A DNA stretch of 64,000 nucleotides from Bretschneidera sinensis (taxonomy: Eukaryota; Streptophyta; Magnoliopsida; Brassicales; Akaniaceae), in the NCBI GenBank assembly GCA_023935145.1, contig CM043702.1, positions 100,218,588 through 100,282,587 of the forward strand. The letters are read 5' to 3'. A program made the position numbers and the translations under genes. Under the pieces are notes generated by a model that ran no database searches, was not told the origin of the DNA, and saw nothing but the letters and a program-made list of their open reading frames with translations. Each line of letters begins with the position of its first letter. The stretch's first letter is position 1. Shown here piece after piece: positions 1 to 10,258 of the stretch.

Positions 1-33
1 GAACCATGTTTAAACCTTAGACAAATACCAACA
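1..33 (-). repeat. Copia-1 3' LTR, first 33 bases only
   Basis: The reverse complement starts TGTTGGTATTTGTCTAAGG and matches the 5' end of the complete LTR at 5103 apart from one missing T. The rest lies left of the window. Confidence 0.85.
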
Positions 34-48
34 ATCTCTACCTTTGTC
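34..48 (-). other. Copia-1 polypurine tract
   Basis: On the minus strand a purine-rich run (AAAGGTAGAGAT) directly abuts the 3' LTR start. This is the expected position of the plus-strand primer of an LTR element. Confidence 0.65.
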
Positions 49-113
49 TAAGTGTTTAAACCTGAACTATTATGCAAAGAACTTCAGGATCCAAACTCAT
101 CTTGAGTCATCAA

Positions 114-461
114 TCAATCGATTCCATTCCTAAGAAGTCCAAGGCAATGATTGGACCTTCTTAGAGGTAGAACCTTGTTGCCTAAATCTGCAAGATTTTC
201 CTCCGTGATCTTCTTGTCAACATTAATGCATCCTTTCGTACCATTTTTTGGAATGTAATGATACCGAACATCCATATGCTTCGTCCCCTCATGGAACACC
301 AGATTCCTCCACAAGTGCCATGCACTCTGGCTATCTGAATACACCACCACCTGCTCTTTTAGGACCTCCCACTCGTCCAACAACCCTTTGCACCCCATAA
401 CCTCCTTTATGGCTTCCGTTGCCACTATGCATTCTACCCCAGTTATTATGAGTGCTATCAC
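114..461 (-). pseudogene. Copia-1 RNase H domain, fragment
   Basis: A 115-codon open stretch near the 3' end of Copia-1 resembles copia RNase H. It has the usual block TEAIKEVMGCKGLL, then VVVYSDSQSAWHL with the Asp of the DSQSA signature, then HMDVRYHYI. The domain would degrade the RNA strand during reverse transcription. The upstream boundary is broken: the expected RT connection is missing and the reading frame changes near 470. The protein ends at a stop around 114, some 80 bases before the LTR, as usual for this lineage. It is not functional because the RT it belongs to lacks its core. Confidence 0.85.
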
Positions 462-470
462 CAGCTACCA

Positions 471-1101
471 CTAAGCCTTCAAGTACCTCAGTAACCACTT
501 CAACCCAAGCCAATGCTTCTTTCCGGGACTACTCACAAATCTGCTGAGAACACCCATTGCCCAAGAAACCCTTAACCAGTTTCTCTCCTTTTCTTGGATT
601 ATACACATCCCAATGATCTTTTGTGTAAAGCTGAGATCATTCCTCTTGAACTCCTTACTGAGTTGAGATGTAAACCTTTTCATCCTCTTCTTGCTATTCC
701 AAACCAACAGCACATCAATGATATAGATGAGGATACTCACCATCTTCTCCACCTTGTGTCCAGGTGAGAAAGTTTCTGTGAAATCTATGTCTTTTCTTCT
801 CGTGAACCTCTTCGCCACCAGCTTAGCCTTGTTCCAGACTTCATCTCCTGGAGGGTACCCTTTTTTGACCTTGTAAGTCCACTTACAATCCATAACTCTC
901 TGATTTCCTGGAATGTGTACCAATTCCCAGAAGTTGTTCTTCCTCAAAGAATCTATTTCTTTCCTCCATAGCTAGCTTCCATCTTGGCGAATCCTTACAC
1001 TCCATGGCATCCGTGTAAGTTTCTGGTTCAATCTTTCCTTCTGTCCAAGGAGTTGCTACATTAGCATCTGCAAACCCATATCTCAAAGGTGGTCTAACCA
1101 C
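471..1101 (-). pseudogene. Copia-1 reverse transcriptase with its core deleted
   Basis: The RT N-terminal part is readable in two overlapping frames (883-1101 and 471-947): the block around MECKDSPRWKLAMEE, then NFWELVHIPGNQ, then KLVAKRFTRRKDIDFTETFSP. Copia RTs normally continue with about 110-130 residues of fingers and palm. Here FSP runs straight through GHKVEKMVSILIY into the catalytic loop. That loop reads YIID, whereas Copia-3 still has YVDD. Copia-3 has the identical junction, so the deletion was inherited, not local decay. A frameshift near 885-945 and a missing RT-RNase H connection add further damage. Confidence 0.85.
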
Positions 1102-1248
1102 CCTCCTTTCCCGGTCTCTTGTGAGCTGGTAGTCATTATGACTTGCTACATCAAGCTCTTCTTGTTCAATCTCTTCTTGAGTTTCTTAAGTATGGACTTC
1201 ATTCAAGGGCTCTACCTGGTCCGAACCCTCTTGCCTTCCTTGCTCTAC

Positions 1249-1701
1249 CTAAACCAAACTCTCCTTGATGCGATGCTCCATAACTTCCAGACTGGTTTGC
1301 TCACTAGCCACTGCAGGGTTAGTTTTCTCCAAGTAGGGAAATAATAATTCATTAAAAATAACATCCCTACTTATAATGAGTTTCATGCCTTTCTTTTCTA
1401 AGGACCACAACCTATATCCCTTAACCCCTTCCCCATATCCTAGAAACTCACATTTTCTAGATCCTGGGCTAAGCTCATCATCCCTTTGTTGTGCATATGC
1501 AGCCCACCCAAAAGTTCTAAGGTTGTCCAACTCAGGGGGTTTTTCACTCCACGTCTCTTCGAGAGTCTTGAGCTCTAAAGCTCTAGAGGGTGATCTATTA
1601 ACCAAATATGGAGCAGTAGACACAGCTTCCCCCCAAAAACATTTGGGTAATCTGGATCCATCTAATATGCACCTAACCTTTTCCATAAGGGTCTTATTCA
1701 T
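1249..1701 (-). pseudogene. Copia-1 second, diverged copy of the integrase C-terminal segment
   Basis: These 150 codons repeat the segment encoded at 1874-2360: MNKTLMEKVRC, then NRSPSRALELKT, the Phe-Leu-Gly-Tyr block (EFLGYGEGVKGYR) and SLEKKGMKLIISRDVIF. The two copies differ at many residues (WAAYAQQRDDELSPG against CAAYAHQKEDKLDPR), so this is not a fresh tandem duplication. Copia-3 has one copy, which resembles the 1850-2545 version. The extra block may derive from recombination with a related copia element. Confidence 0.8.
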
Positions 1702-1849
1702 CCACTCAGCAACTCCACTTTGCTAAGGGGTTTCCACAACCATCCTATGTCTTAGAATCTCATTTAACCTACCGACTTGCTGCATCAACCTCTTCTAGTT
1801 CACCCTCCTCTTGAGTGCCTTGAACATGGCCTTCATTCAAGGGGTTTAA

Positions 1850-2812
1850 CTAGTCTGAACCCTCTTGCCTTCTCTGCTCTACCTGAACCGAGTTCTCCTT
1901 GATGCAATGCTCCATAACTTCCAGACTGGTTTGCTCACTAGCCCCTGCAGGGTTAGTTTTCTCCAAGTAGGGAAATAATAATTCATTAAAGATAACATCC
2001 CTACTTATGATCAGTTTCATGCCCTTCTTTTCTAAGGACCATAACCTATATCCCTTAAGCCCATCACCATATCCTAGAAATACACATTTCCTAGATCTAG
2101 GGTCAAGTTTATCCTCCTTTTGATGTGCATATGCTGCACACCCAAAAGTCCTTAGGTTGCTTAATTCAGGGGGTTTTCCACTCCACATCTCCATGGGAGT
2201 CTTGAGCTCTAAAGCTCTAGAGGGTGATCTATTTATCAAGTATGCAGCTGTAGCCACAACTTCTCCCCAAAAATATTTTGGTAAACCGAATCCTATTAGC
2301 ATGCACCTAACCTTTTCCATAAGGGTCTTATTCATCCACTCAGCAACTCCACTTTGCTGAGGGGTTTCCATAACCGTCCTATGTCTTAGAATGCCATTTA
2401 ACCTACAAAATTGATTAAGTTCTTGGTTAAAAATTTCTAAGCCACTATTGGTTCTTATCCCCTTAACTACTCTACCCATTTGAGTCTCTACCAGCCTTTC
2501 CCACACCACTAACTTATTCAAAGCATCTGATTTATTTTTAACCAAATAAACCTAAACCTTTCTTGAATAATCATCAATTAAAGACAAAAAGTAAACATTA
2601 CCTCCCTGTGTTGGTGTCCTTGCTGGTCCCCAAAGGTCTGCATGAATATAGTCAAGAATGCTCTTAGACTTGTGCACTCCGGTGTTGAAGCTGACCCGGT
2701 GTTGCTTCTCAAGAACACAACACTCGTAGAAATCAAGTTCCTCTACTTTGTTTCCACCAAGTAGGTCATCCTTGCTAAAAACTTGCAGGCCCTCTTCGCT
2801 CATATGTCCCAA
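1850..2812 (-). pseudogene. Copia-1 integrase (GAG-pre-integrase and core)
   Basis: The zinc-binding part is encoded at 2552-2812 (GHMSEEGLQV, then ECCVLEKQH), followed by the first catalytic Asp in DYIHADLWG and by LIDDYSRKV. A stop and frame change near 2550 separate this from 1850-2545. That part carries the second catalytic position, where GIRTNSGLEIF has Asn for the Asp seen in Copia-3, and the catalytic Glu in QSGVAEWMNKT. The core is followed by the typical SPSRALELKTP and CVFLGYGDGLKGY blocks. Integrase would insert the cDNA; the stop and the altered Asp make this copy inactive. Confidence 0.87.
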
Positions 2813-3217
2813 GCGAGTGTGCTAAAGGGCTATCTCATCCATCTCAGCCATCAAGCTTGCTGCTTGATCCTTGATCTCCATGTCTCAAATCATCTCATAG
2901 AGTCTGTCCTTCATTACTGCTTTGATCACTATCAAAGATCCCTTGGCTACCTTGATCTTTCCTCCCTCTATCTTGCATGTGTATCCCATGGATTCCAGCT
3001 ACCCCAATGAGATCAAATTCCTCCTCAAATCCGGGAGATATGTCATTTTCTCCAGTAGCCTTGTCATTCCATCAAATATCCTCACCTGGATGTCTCCTGT
3101 GCCCCTCACTTGGTAAGAAATATCATTCCCTAAGAAAACCCTTTCATCATTGGTTTCCTTGAAATTCTTGAACCAACTCCGGTGAGGGCACATGTGATGA
3201 GTGCACCCAAAATGCAA
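2813..3217 (-). pseudogene. Copia-1 protease and linker, degraded
   Basis: The segment 2999-3217 matches the copia aspartic protease region: a Cys-Thr-His-His-Met block followed by PHRSWFKNF, VFLGNDISYQVRG and LPDLRRNLISLG. The catalytic Asp-Ser-Gly of copia proteases is replaced by His-Phe-Gly (FGCTHHM), so the enzyme would be dead. From 2813 to 2998 the linker to integrase is readable only with frame changes. Confidence 0.75.
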
Positions 3218-3238
3218 GATCTATTTTCCATTGCCTTC

Positions 3239-3958
3239 TTACCCCTTGCTCACACTTGAGCACACAACAAGAACATCATCATCTTGTTGTTCTGTCTTGG
3301 CAACCGAAGCCTCTTCATTCTTGGTATGGCTTCCTCTTCTATCTCTTGTTATCTTCTTGCAATCTTTCTTGACATGACCCTCCTTATGGCAGTAGTAGTA
3401 ACTCTTCCCTCCAAATCTTGGTTTGGAGTGCTCTCTCCTATGACTCTCTCCTCTACCTCTGTCCTGGTAGTAGCCATGCATGCTGCCATACCGAGTTGTT
3501 GGCCTTCTTTTAAAGAACAACCCTTTACCACTTGATGTTCTCCTTATCTTGGCATTAAGATTATCTTGCAACTCTTTCTTAGGATCAAATTTAAAAGAAA
3601 AGATTCGTTTAAAAAGATACCTCTTATCCGGGAGAGTCTTGGCAAGAAACAACTCATCTAGTTTCTTCCATATTGCAGCTGGATCTTCCGAGTCTCCGCA
3701 CTCCCTTGTGACATTATCTGACATATGCAAGAAGATGGTGCTATAAGCCATCTTCTTCATCTTAATCCGCTGGTCCTCCGTGACACTTGTTGGAAAAGCA
3801 TCATCTTCTCCAAGAGCCAAGTTCGTTTTCTGTTGCACCAGAACCGCCTTGATCTTCCGCTTCCATAGGGAAAAATCTCTCTTTCCATCAAACTTCTCAA
3901 TACCGAAATTTGAACCCATCTTACGGAGAAGATTCCTTGATTTATGCAGCACCCACAA
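3239..3958 (-). pseudogene. Copia-1 gag with internal deletion
   Basis: This 239-codon open frame begins close to MGSNFGIEKFDGKRDFSLW, the usual copia Gag start (FDG, then W). It contains MKKMAYSTIFLHMSDNVTRE and KLDELFLAKTLPDKRYLFKRIFS, and ends with a CCHC-like zinc knuckle (YYCHKEGHVKKDC) in a basic, Arg-rich tail. Compared with Copia-3, about 80 residues are missing between KKELQDNLNA and KIRRTSSGKGLFF; the lost block carries the LLNSLP segment. Gag would form the virus-like particle and bind RNA. The frame is open, but the deletion removes part of the capsid region. Confidence 0.85.
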
Positions 3959-4156
3959 ATGCTATCCAATTTCTTTTAAACCTTAAGAACACAGATCGAA
4001 GATGGATCTTAATACATTTCTCGAATCACCCTCAAGAACACGATCAGATCTTGATCTTTACACCGTTCTTGAATCACCAAAGAATTTGACCCTTGGAGTC
4101 TTGCTCCAATACCTTCTTGTTCTTGCTCCGACACCCAACTATGCTAGCTCCTCCAG

Positions 4157-4168
4157 CTCTAATACTAC
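4157..4168 (-). other. Copia-1 primer-binding site (initiator tRNA-Met type)
   Basis: The minus strand reads TAGTATTAGAGC directly after the LTR end, two transitions from the plant initiator tRNA-Met complement TGGTATCAGAGC. Confidence 0.75.
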
Positions 4169-4615
4169 TATTGGAAATCACCTTCACAAGATACCAAGGT
4201 GGTGATATTCCAAACACCCAAGTCTATAATGACTTGTAGAAAGAAATACAGCAATCAAAAGCAAGAAAAAAAAGAACACAAGCAATTTGTTATCGAAGTC
4301 AGCAATAGCCTACATCCCCATGAGTTCCTCTGAACTCTCTGCACTAAATCAATGGTTCTTTACAATTCAACAACCCTCTCCAAGAAACCTCAAGTTCTTG
4401 AAGAAACCAGGAAGAGAAGATGAAACAATAAGAACTATTATAATGCTCTCTATCTATACTAATCTCTCTCTTTACAACTAGCCTCTCTACAATGAGTCCC
4501 TCTTATATGTCTGTGTCTTTGCCCTCTCACACAATTCTCTCATTCATATACATGTCTCATAAGTTACATTACATCCTACTTGTGTTATCACACACTTGAG
4601 ATTGAACCTAGGTGA

Positions 4616-4629
4616 CTCTTTATATAGTG
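4616..4629 (-). promoter_or_regulatory. Copia-1 LTR TATA box
   Basis: The minus strand carries ACTATATAAAGAG about midway through the LTR, the normal place for the U3 promoter of a copia element. Confidence 0.55.
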
Positions 4630-4950
4630 CACCATTTCTTGTCCAATCTTGAGAGTCAATCTCCACCCTTAGATCTTGATGACCACTTAACCATGGCCCT
4701 CCATCAATCCTTAGTGGTGCTGTGCATTTTAACCTTGCATTCACGCATCTAAGAGGAGGTTTAAACAAGCTGTCCTTGTGTACATCAGTGTGCTTAGCGC
4801 CTAGGCGCTAAATAGGGGGCAGTGAGGCACTAGGCAAAGCCCCTTTGCACTACATTCTGGACGGTGCGGCGCTGGTGAAGGGGCGATGCAGCGCACACTG
4901 ATGCTGCCCTTCACATAGCAGTGCGCACTACTTTGGTTTTTTGTTTAGGG

Positions 4951-5018
4951 GTGTGCACACACACCCAAATGGATGCACACACATGTGTGCACACACACCC
5001 AAATGGATGCACACACAT
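4951..5018. repeat. 34-bp GT/CA-rich tandem duplication in the Copia-1 LTR
   Basis: Two consecutive units start GTGTGCACACACACCCAAAT and continue GGATGCACACACAT. A third partial unit (GTGTGCACTCC) follows. Confidence 0.85.
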
Positions 5019-5103
5019 GTGTGCACTCCTTTAACATACTGTATTTGGTTTAGGACTTTAAACATCTTTGAACCATGTTTAAACCTTAGACAAAATACCA
5101 ACA

Positions 5104-6030
5104 TTTGGAAAACAGGTATTAAAGAATTTGTAGGGAATAAAATATGCAGGTGGAAGCGATTGACTCTTTTATCCACAATTGTTGGTTGTTCGTACCAACA
5201 ATTGTCACTCGATCTAGTTGGTGGATGTATCCTTATATTTAGTTGAGATTTTTTTTCCAATTGCATCCTGAACAAAGGAAAGATAATTGTATTAGTTACT
5301 TGATTGTTCATAGGAATTAATAGAGAACTTAGTTTTTTTAGCCTCCAAGCCTGTAATTCATACATTGGTATCTCTATCACTCAACAAGGATACGCAAACA
5401 TCTGAAATGGGCAATTAAAAAACTATTGTTGGGAAAGAATGGTTTTATATGGGTCTATGACACCTTAATTATCACAGTGTTTATAAATCAATGGCATTTA
5501 AGGTTATCTACGGAGCACGTAATGGCACTAGTAATTATAAATACACATGAAAGGTTTCCCTTCTATGTGGGATCTCTTTTTCTTATCAGTTGTCAAACAA
5601 AACTTACAGGAAAAGCAGATCTTAATATAGAAGAAGAGATAAAATGAAATTGAAACCGAAGCCACATGTATGAACAGTGATGCATGGTGGCACAGTGACA
5701 TATGTTTTCACATATTGAATTAACCAAATGTTTTCTTTTAAGAAATAATATATTTAACCTTTTTCATGGTTACCCAGATAATGGACTTGGTAGAACTAAT
5801 ATTTCATTAACCGAACTATTATTGAATTAACAATTCTAGTCTTACATCAAGTTCTAGAGAGAGATATTTGACGCTACCCTGAAATGCAGGAGGCTTTTGT
5901 CTTCCTTCATAATATTTTAGAGAAGCAATACCTTTACTGAAGATCAGCTAGACATAATGTAATTTTTTGGTGAATAAAAAATAAAAGCTATTTTTTCTTT
6001 GTTTGCACATAAAATGAAGTGTGCAAAATG
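5104..6030. other. Unclassified 927-bp stretch between Copia-1 and Copia-2
   Basis: AT-rich sequence with no LTR, protein domain or RNA gene that I recognise. The open frames are short (for example 73 codons at 5426-5647) and lack family motifs. The only clear structure is a perfect 12-bp inverted repeat at 5175-5205. It may be the pre-insertion host DNA of this locus or a very old repeat. Confidence 0.6.
5175..5205. repeat. Perfect 12-bp hairpin
   Basis: ACAATTGTTGGT (5175-5186) and ACCAACAATTGT (5194-5205) are exact inverted repeats around a 7-base loop, in otherwise unclassified sequence. Confidence 0.85.
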
Positions 6031-6740
6031 TGTTGGGTTTGTGGGATCCAACCCATAAGCAAGTTAAAATAAAAAATAAAAGAAAGCTAAAGGTATTGGT
6101 TGGTGTAGTCCTTATAAGACTTAGAATCTTATGCCTATTAGAAGAGAATATCTTCTAATCAATGACTATATAAAAATGCCTGATTTCTTTCTTTTCTCGA
6201 TCGGGGAGTTACAGAGAGTAAAGAAAAATAGAGCTCTATCGTGAGGTACAGAGATAGAGTTTTCTTTCTATTTATCACGAGAGTAAAAGGAAGAAAAAGT
6301 ATAGTAGTTTGAGATTTTTTTTAGGATATTATTCAGAGTGTTTGGTTACAGAGAATCAATCTACTCGGGGTTTGCAGTTTCTATCATGGTGTTTGATTTT
6401 AGTGAAGCACCAGGACTTCCCAATTTCTGCGGTTGTTAGTACAACAATGATTTTCCCTAGAGAGATAATTTTGTAATATTACCAAATTGTTGTAGGTTTC
6501 AAGTTTGGGTATAAACTTTGTAATTGTTATTTACATAGTGGAGTTATTTTTGCCTTGTGGTTTTTTCTCTCTACACTAGAGGGTTTTCCACGTAAATTCT
6601 TGTGTTCTTGGTTTATTACTTTATTTGGTGCTGTCGTTTTATTTTTGCATTGGGCTTGGAGATTATTATATTTAATCTATGATCTCTGGTTGGAATTGTG
6701 GTACTTGATTAATTGTTGACGATGGGTAATTTTCCTAACA
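6031..6740 (+). repeat. Copia-2 5' LTR (710 bp)
   Basis: It begins TGTTGGGTTTGTGGGATCCA and ends CCTAACA, with short inverted termini. A primer site two bases downstream confirms the right boundary. The first 30 bases can form a hairpin (TGGGTT with AACCCA). Confidence 0.87.
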
Positions 6741-6742
6741 AG

Positions 6743-6754
6743 TGGTATCAAAGC
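6743..6754 (+). other. Copia-2 primer-binding site
   Basis: TGGTATCAAAGC differs from the initiator tRNA-Met complement TGGTATCAGAGC at one base. Confidence 0.85.
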
Positions 6755-6777
6755 CTTGGTTGCTTGTGTTGGTGAAC

Positions 6778-7812
6778 ATGGATGAAAAATCTAGTACTAT
6801 GATTTTATTGATAGCTTGTATAGAAACCAAAGATGAAAGATTACCTCTATTTCAAAGATTTATATGATCCAGTTGAGGGTGATGAAGCTAAGCCGAAGGG
6901 CAAGACCGATAAAGAGTGAGAAAGAATGAACAGGAAGATAGTTGGTGCCATCAGACAGTGGGTGGATCTAAGTGTGTTCCATCATGTGGCCAAAGAGACT
7001 AATGCCAAATCTCTTTGGAAAAAAATTAGAGATGCTTTATGAATGAAAGACAGCTCATAACAAAGCTTTTGTGATGAGAAAACTTGTGAATTTGAAGTAG
7101 AGGGATAAACATTCCATTGCCGAACACTTGAATGATTTTCAAGATCTTTATGAACTAGATGCCTACGATGAAAATAGTGTTAGATGATGAATTACAAGCA
7201 CTATTTCTTTTGGGTACTTTGCCAGATAGCTAGGAGACTTTGGTAGTGTCACTTAGTAACTCTACTCCAAATGGTGTGCTCAATTTGTCTATGGTGAAAG
7301 ACAATATGTTCAATGAGGAGACTCGCAGAAAAGATTTGAGCATAGATAGTGGTTAAGCACTTGTCACAAAGAACATGGGAAGAAGTAAGAGTAGAGGTCC
7401 TAAAGGTAATGGTAAATCCCCAGACAGATCAAAGTCCAAAGATAAGGTGAAATGTTATCACTACAATAAACTAGGTCATATAAAGAGAAATCGTTGAGTC
7501 TAGAAACAAGAACAACAGGATGGGAAAAATCAGAAGAAGACTAATGACAAGAATACAACAGCAGTTGTTTCAGATGACAAAAAAGTTGTGTTACTTGCTT
7601 GTGATTTTGAGGAATGTAATCATGTTGCCGATTCTGGTATTAACTAGATGGTTGACTCAGCAGCTTCTTACTATTGTATTTCATATCGAGATTTCTTTAC
7701 AACATACAAAGTAGGAGACTTTGGTACAATGAAGATGGGTAACTCGAGTTTTTCTCTGATTGTAGGGATTGGTGATGTGCACATACAGACAGATGTAGGG
7801 TGCACCATCACT
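6778..7812 (+). pseudogene. Copia-2 gag and start of protease, heavily decayed
   Basis: No long frame survives, but fragments in shifting frames identify a common plant copia Gag: LVNLK and HSIAEHLNDFQ near 7085-7140, ELQALFLLGTLP near 7190, MVKDNMFNEETRRKDLS near 7290. A zinc-knuckle relic KCYHYNKLGHIKRN near 7450-7490 has lost two Cys. A protease-start relic MVDSAASYYCIS near 7650 has Ala for the Gly of the usual DSGA motif. The sequence stops at 7812 in the protease. Many TAG and TGA codons interrupt it. Confidence 0.8.
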
Positions 7813-9627
7813 TAAAATGCGATGAATATTTACAAATAAATTTTTATTTTATTTTCTCATTAGTCTGAGGATGTGGACACGTATGTGGCTTACAGATAAT
7901 GGTTTCGTTTGAACCTCAACTCACGAAACTATTTGTCCTGCCTGTAACCTAAAATCATTGTACAGATAGGGATGAGCTTCACAAGCTCAGTGAATTAAAT
8001 TTACTAGAAAGATTCAATTTGTATATATAGTCCTTTTAATATTTAATCATTTATCTCATATAACTTGATAATAGCATTCTACTATCACTACACATATCAT
8101 AAGTCTCATTCACTATCAATCTCTTCTTCTTATATATTTGTTCACCTTAAAACCATCAATTATCTCATAATCACCTCGTTCTGGAGGTTCACAGCATAAA
8201 GTCTACCATTTAGATGGTTCTTATCATATCATACTTCCATGTTTCTTTTTCATCATAACTGTCTTTCCATGAGACTCATTTCATTTATAAATTAATTTAC
8301 AATAACAAACAACGCTTCAGTATTTTAGTAATACAATCAATATTTAAAACAGATGCAGTACATGAATTATTATTAGGGAACGTCTTCCCACATGTCGACA
8401 TGTTTTTATCTTAGACCGGCCCCCTCCCGGTTCTTTTATTTCCAGTATTTACCGATTGTCATGGTTTTCGTTTATTTCCAGCATACACCGGCTCTCATGG
8501 TTCATTTATTTCGAGCATGTACCGGCTATCACCGTTTTTCAATTAGACCAGCCCCATCGCGGTTATTTTATTTCATGCATATGCATATGAACAATGATAT
8601 GAACAATAATATAAAAACAAACATGAATGCAAATATTTAAATTGGCTATCCTGATTATTCTCAAATTATTATTTGAAAAAATTTTCACTAAATTCCTCTC
8701 TTCATAAATCATATCAAATCATTAATCATAGCTTGTCAAGATCCACTAAATTTCCTCTCCTCATAAATCATATCAAATCATCAACCATAGGTCATCAAGA
8801 ATTTCCCTTCTCGCTTTTATCATTAAATCGACTCATTATTACAATAATATTATTTCTCATAAAATAATTCTCTACACCTCCACTATTCCTATCAGACCTA
8901 TCAACCAACTTTCATTTATCACCAAATCATAAGTTAATAATTTATTCTAATATTATCACTATATATTTCATATTTATCTTGATTACTCAAAGTAAATCTA
9001 ACTTACCACGTAGCACTTAGAGCTACCCATGGATCACCTCCTTGCCTTTTTCGTTCCTCTTAGCAATTTCCCCCAATTGCTAATCGTCAATACCTGACAT
9101 AATATTTATATTAAATTTCTAATGAATTCTTCAATTCTTCATAATTCACACCCTTTGAAAATTCCTACTTTGAATTCTGGGAAATTTCATGTATGCTAAA
9201 TTTCAAAAATAAAATCAGGTTATTACCTTCTGTGTTTCTTAGTGCTTCCCGTGATTATCTATAAAATTCTCCTGTAAACCCATTCAAAATTTTGCTCTTT
9301 CAATCTTTCTTTCGGTCCCCTAGTGTTTAGAGAAATAGAGTAGAGTTTGAATTGAGGAAAGGAGAACACCAAAGATTTGCTAAGAAAAATTAAAGTAATA
9401 TATATATGCATTTTACTTCAGCACCTTACCCCCCCCCCCCCCCAAACTGCTCCACGCAAGAGGCCTTGCAGCCTCACATGCAGCAAGGCTTCATTCTCTT
9501 GGCAGCAGGTGTTACCACCTGTTGCCAGATTTTTTTTTTTTTTTTTGTCTTCTTTTGGAGAACAAGATTTTTATTAATTGTTTTATAAAAATTTAACTTT
9601 TCACATTTAAATATATATATATATATA
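7813..9627 (-). repeat. Tekay-1 3' LTR, first part
   Basis: Collinear with the Tekay-2 LTR from 34840 onward: ATGAATATTTACAAAT, the CACAAGCTCA(G)TGAATTAAAT block, the ACCGGC...CACGG repeats near 8440-8550, the CACGTAGCACTTAGAGCTAC block near 9010 and the GGCAGCAGGTG block near 9500. It is interrupted at 9627 in a TA repeat by Athila-1. It contains a C17 run at 9428-9444 and a T run near 9531-9546. Confidence 0.8.
9428..9444 (+). repeat. Poly-C tract
   Basis: About 17 consecutive C residues inside the Tekay-1 LTR; it is absent from the Tekay-2 LTRs. Confidence 0.9.
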
Positions 9628-9809
9628 TGATAAGTGTTTAAATATTCATATTTAAGCCCCTTAATTTACATTTGTTAAGCTCTTTATTTACATATTTTAT
9701 TATGTTATACTTCATTTTTGTGTTCTCTGTGTTTGTTATAGGCTTATGAAGAAAAGGAAGCATTTTTGAAGCTTTAAAGGAAGAAAACTGAAGATCTAGA
9801 AAATGCTAG

Positions 9810-9925
9810 TGCGATCGAGCACAACATGGCCGCGATCGAGCATACAAGAAATCATGGGCATATATAGAAGGATCGAGCATACCCATGCGCTCGAGCGCAG
9901 AAGCAAGCGAACGAGCGCACACGCA
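9810..9925 (+). promoter_or_regulatory. CGATCGAGCGCA motif cluster, Athila-1 U3
   Basis: Five degenerate copies of a GCGATCGAGCGCA-like motif lie 90-200 bases upstream of the TATA box. Similar clusters sit in the U3 of Athila-2 and GagOnly-2. The role as an enhancer is inferred. Confidence 0.5.
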
Positions 9926-10007
9926 CAGAGAGGCGGCAGAGCCAGTTTTGGAATGCTTTCTTCTGAACCTATTTTGGAAATTAAGGTTTCAGGGCACTCT
10001 TAGAACC

Positions 10008-10016
10008 CTATATATA
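10008..10016 (+). promoter_or_regulatory. Athila-1 LTR TATA box
   Basis: CTATATATA in the context AACCC-TATATATAGG, with the same position and flanks as the Athila-2 TATA box. Confidence 0.55.
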
Positions 10017-10227
10017 GGCTTGTAAAACACAGAAAACACATCCTGTCTTTTATCTTTTACTTTTTCTTGAAGTTGTATGCTTTGGAGAGCAATTGACAAC
10101 TCGTCTCAACAGTATTCTTCGGGTTTTATATTTTCTATTTAGTTTATGTTATGATAATGTTTATCGTAGACAGCATGTGTAACTAACTCTTTATAAGACT
10201 CGATTGAAGCCCTAATTATGCTTTTCC

Positions 10228-10258
<31 letters not shown>

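Larger units (their letters stand above)
1..5103 (-). mobile_element. Copia-1: degenerate Ty1/copia retrotransposon, 3' end outside window
   Basis: Read on the minus strand this is 5' LTR (4169-5103), primer-binding site, gag, protease, integrase, RT, RNase H, polypurine tract and the first 33 bases of the 3' LTR. The order protease-integrase-RT-RNase H defines Ty1/copia. The LTR begins TGTTGGTATTTTGTC, and the same start recurs at 33, which fixes both LTR edges in the window. All domains carry stops or frameshifts. Copia-3 at the right end of the window is a copy of the same family. Because the 3' LTR runs out of the window, its target duplication cannot be checked; the 5' flank is TTTGG at 5104-5108. 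Confidence 0.93.
4169..5103 (-). repeat. Copia-1 5' LTR (935 bp)
   Basis: The minus strand starts TGTTGGTATTTTGTC and ends TTCCAATA, beside a tRNA-Met primer site. A TATA box lies at 4616-4629 (ACTATATAAAGAG on the minus strand). A 34-bp GT-rich unit is duplicated in tandem at 4951-5018. The part around 4860-4910 (CAGCATCAGTGTGC on the minus strand) matches the Copia-3 LTR near 51110-51150. Confidence 0.88.
6031..7812 (+). mobile_element. Copia-2: truncated copia element of a second family
   Basis: A 5' LTR, a tRNA-Met primer site and a decayed gag-protease stretch are followed abruptly by chromovirus LTR sequence at 7813. No integrase, RT or 3' LTR remains. The LTR shares only the generic TGTTGG start with Copia-1. 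The left flank is AAATG (6026-6030); the right end is lost, so no target duplication can be tested. Confidence 0.88.

Noticed and set aside
4928..5380. 150-codon ORF with repeated Cys-His-Met residues
   Set aside because: It is produced by the 34-bp GT-rich tandem repeat inside the Copia-1 LTR and ends in unclassified DNA; it has no family motif.
5104..6030. Host gene exon
   Set aside because: No long frame, no splice-bounded coding stretch and no recognisable domain.
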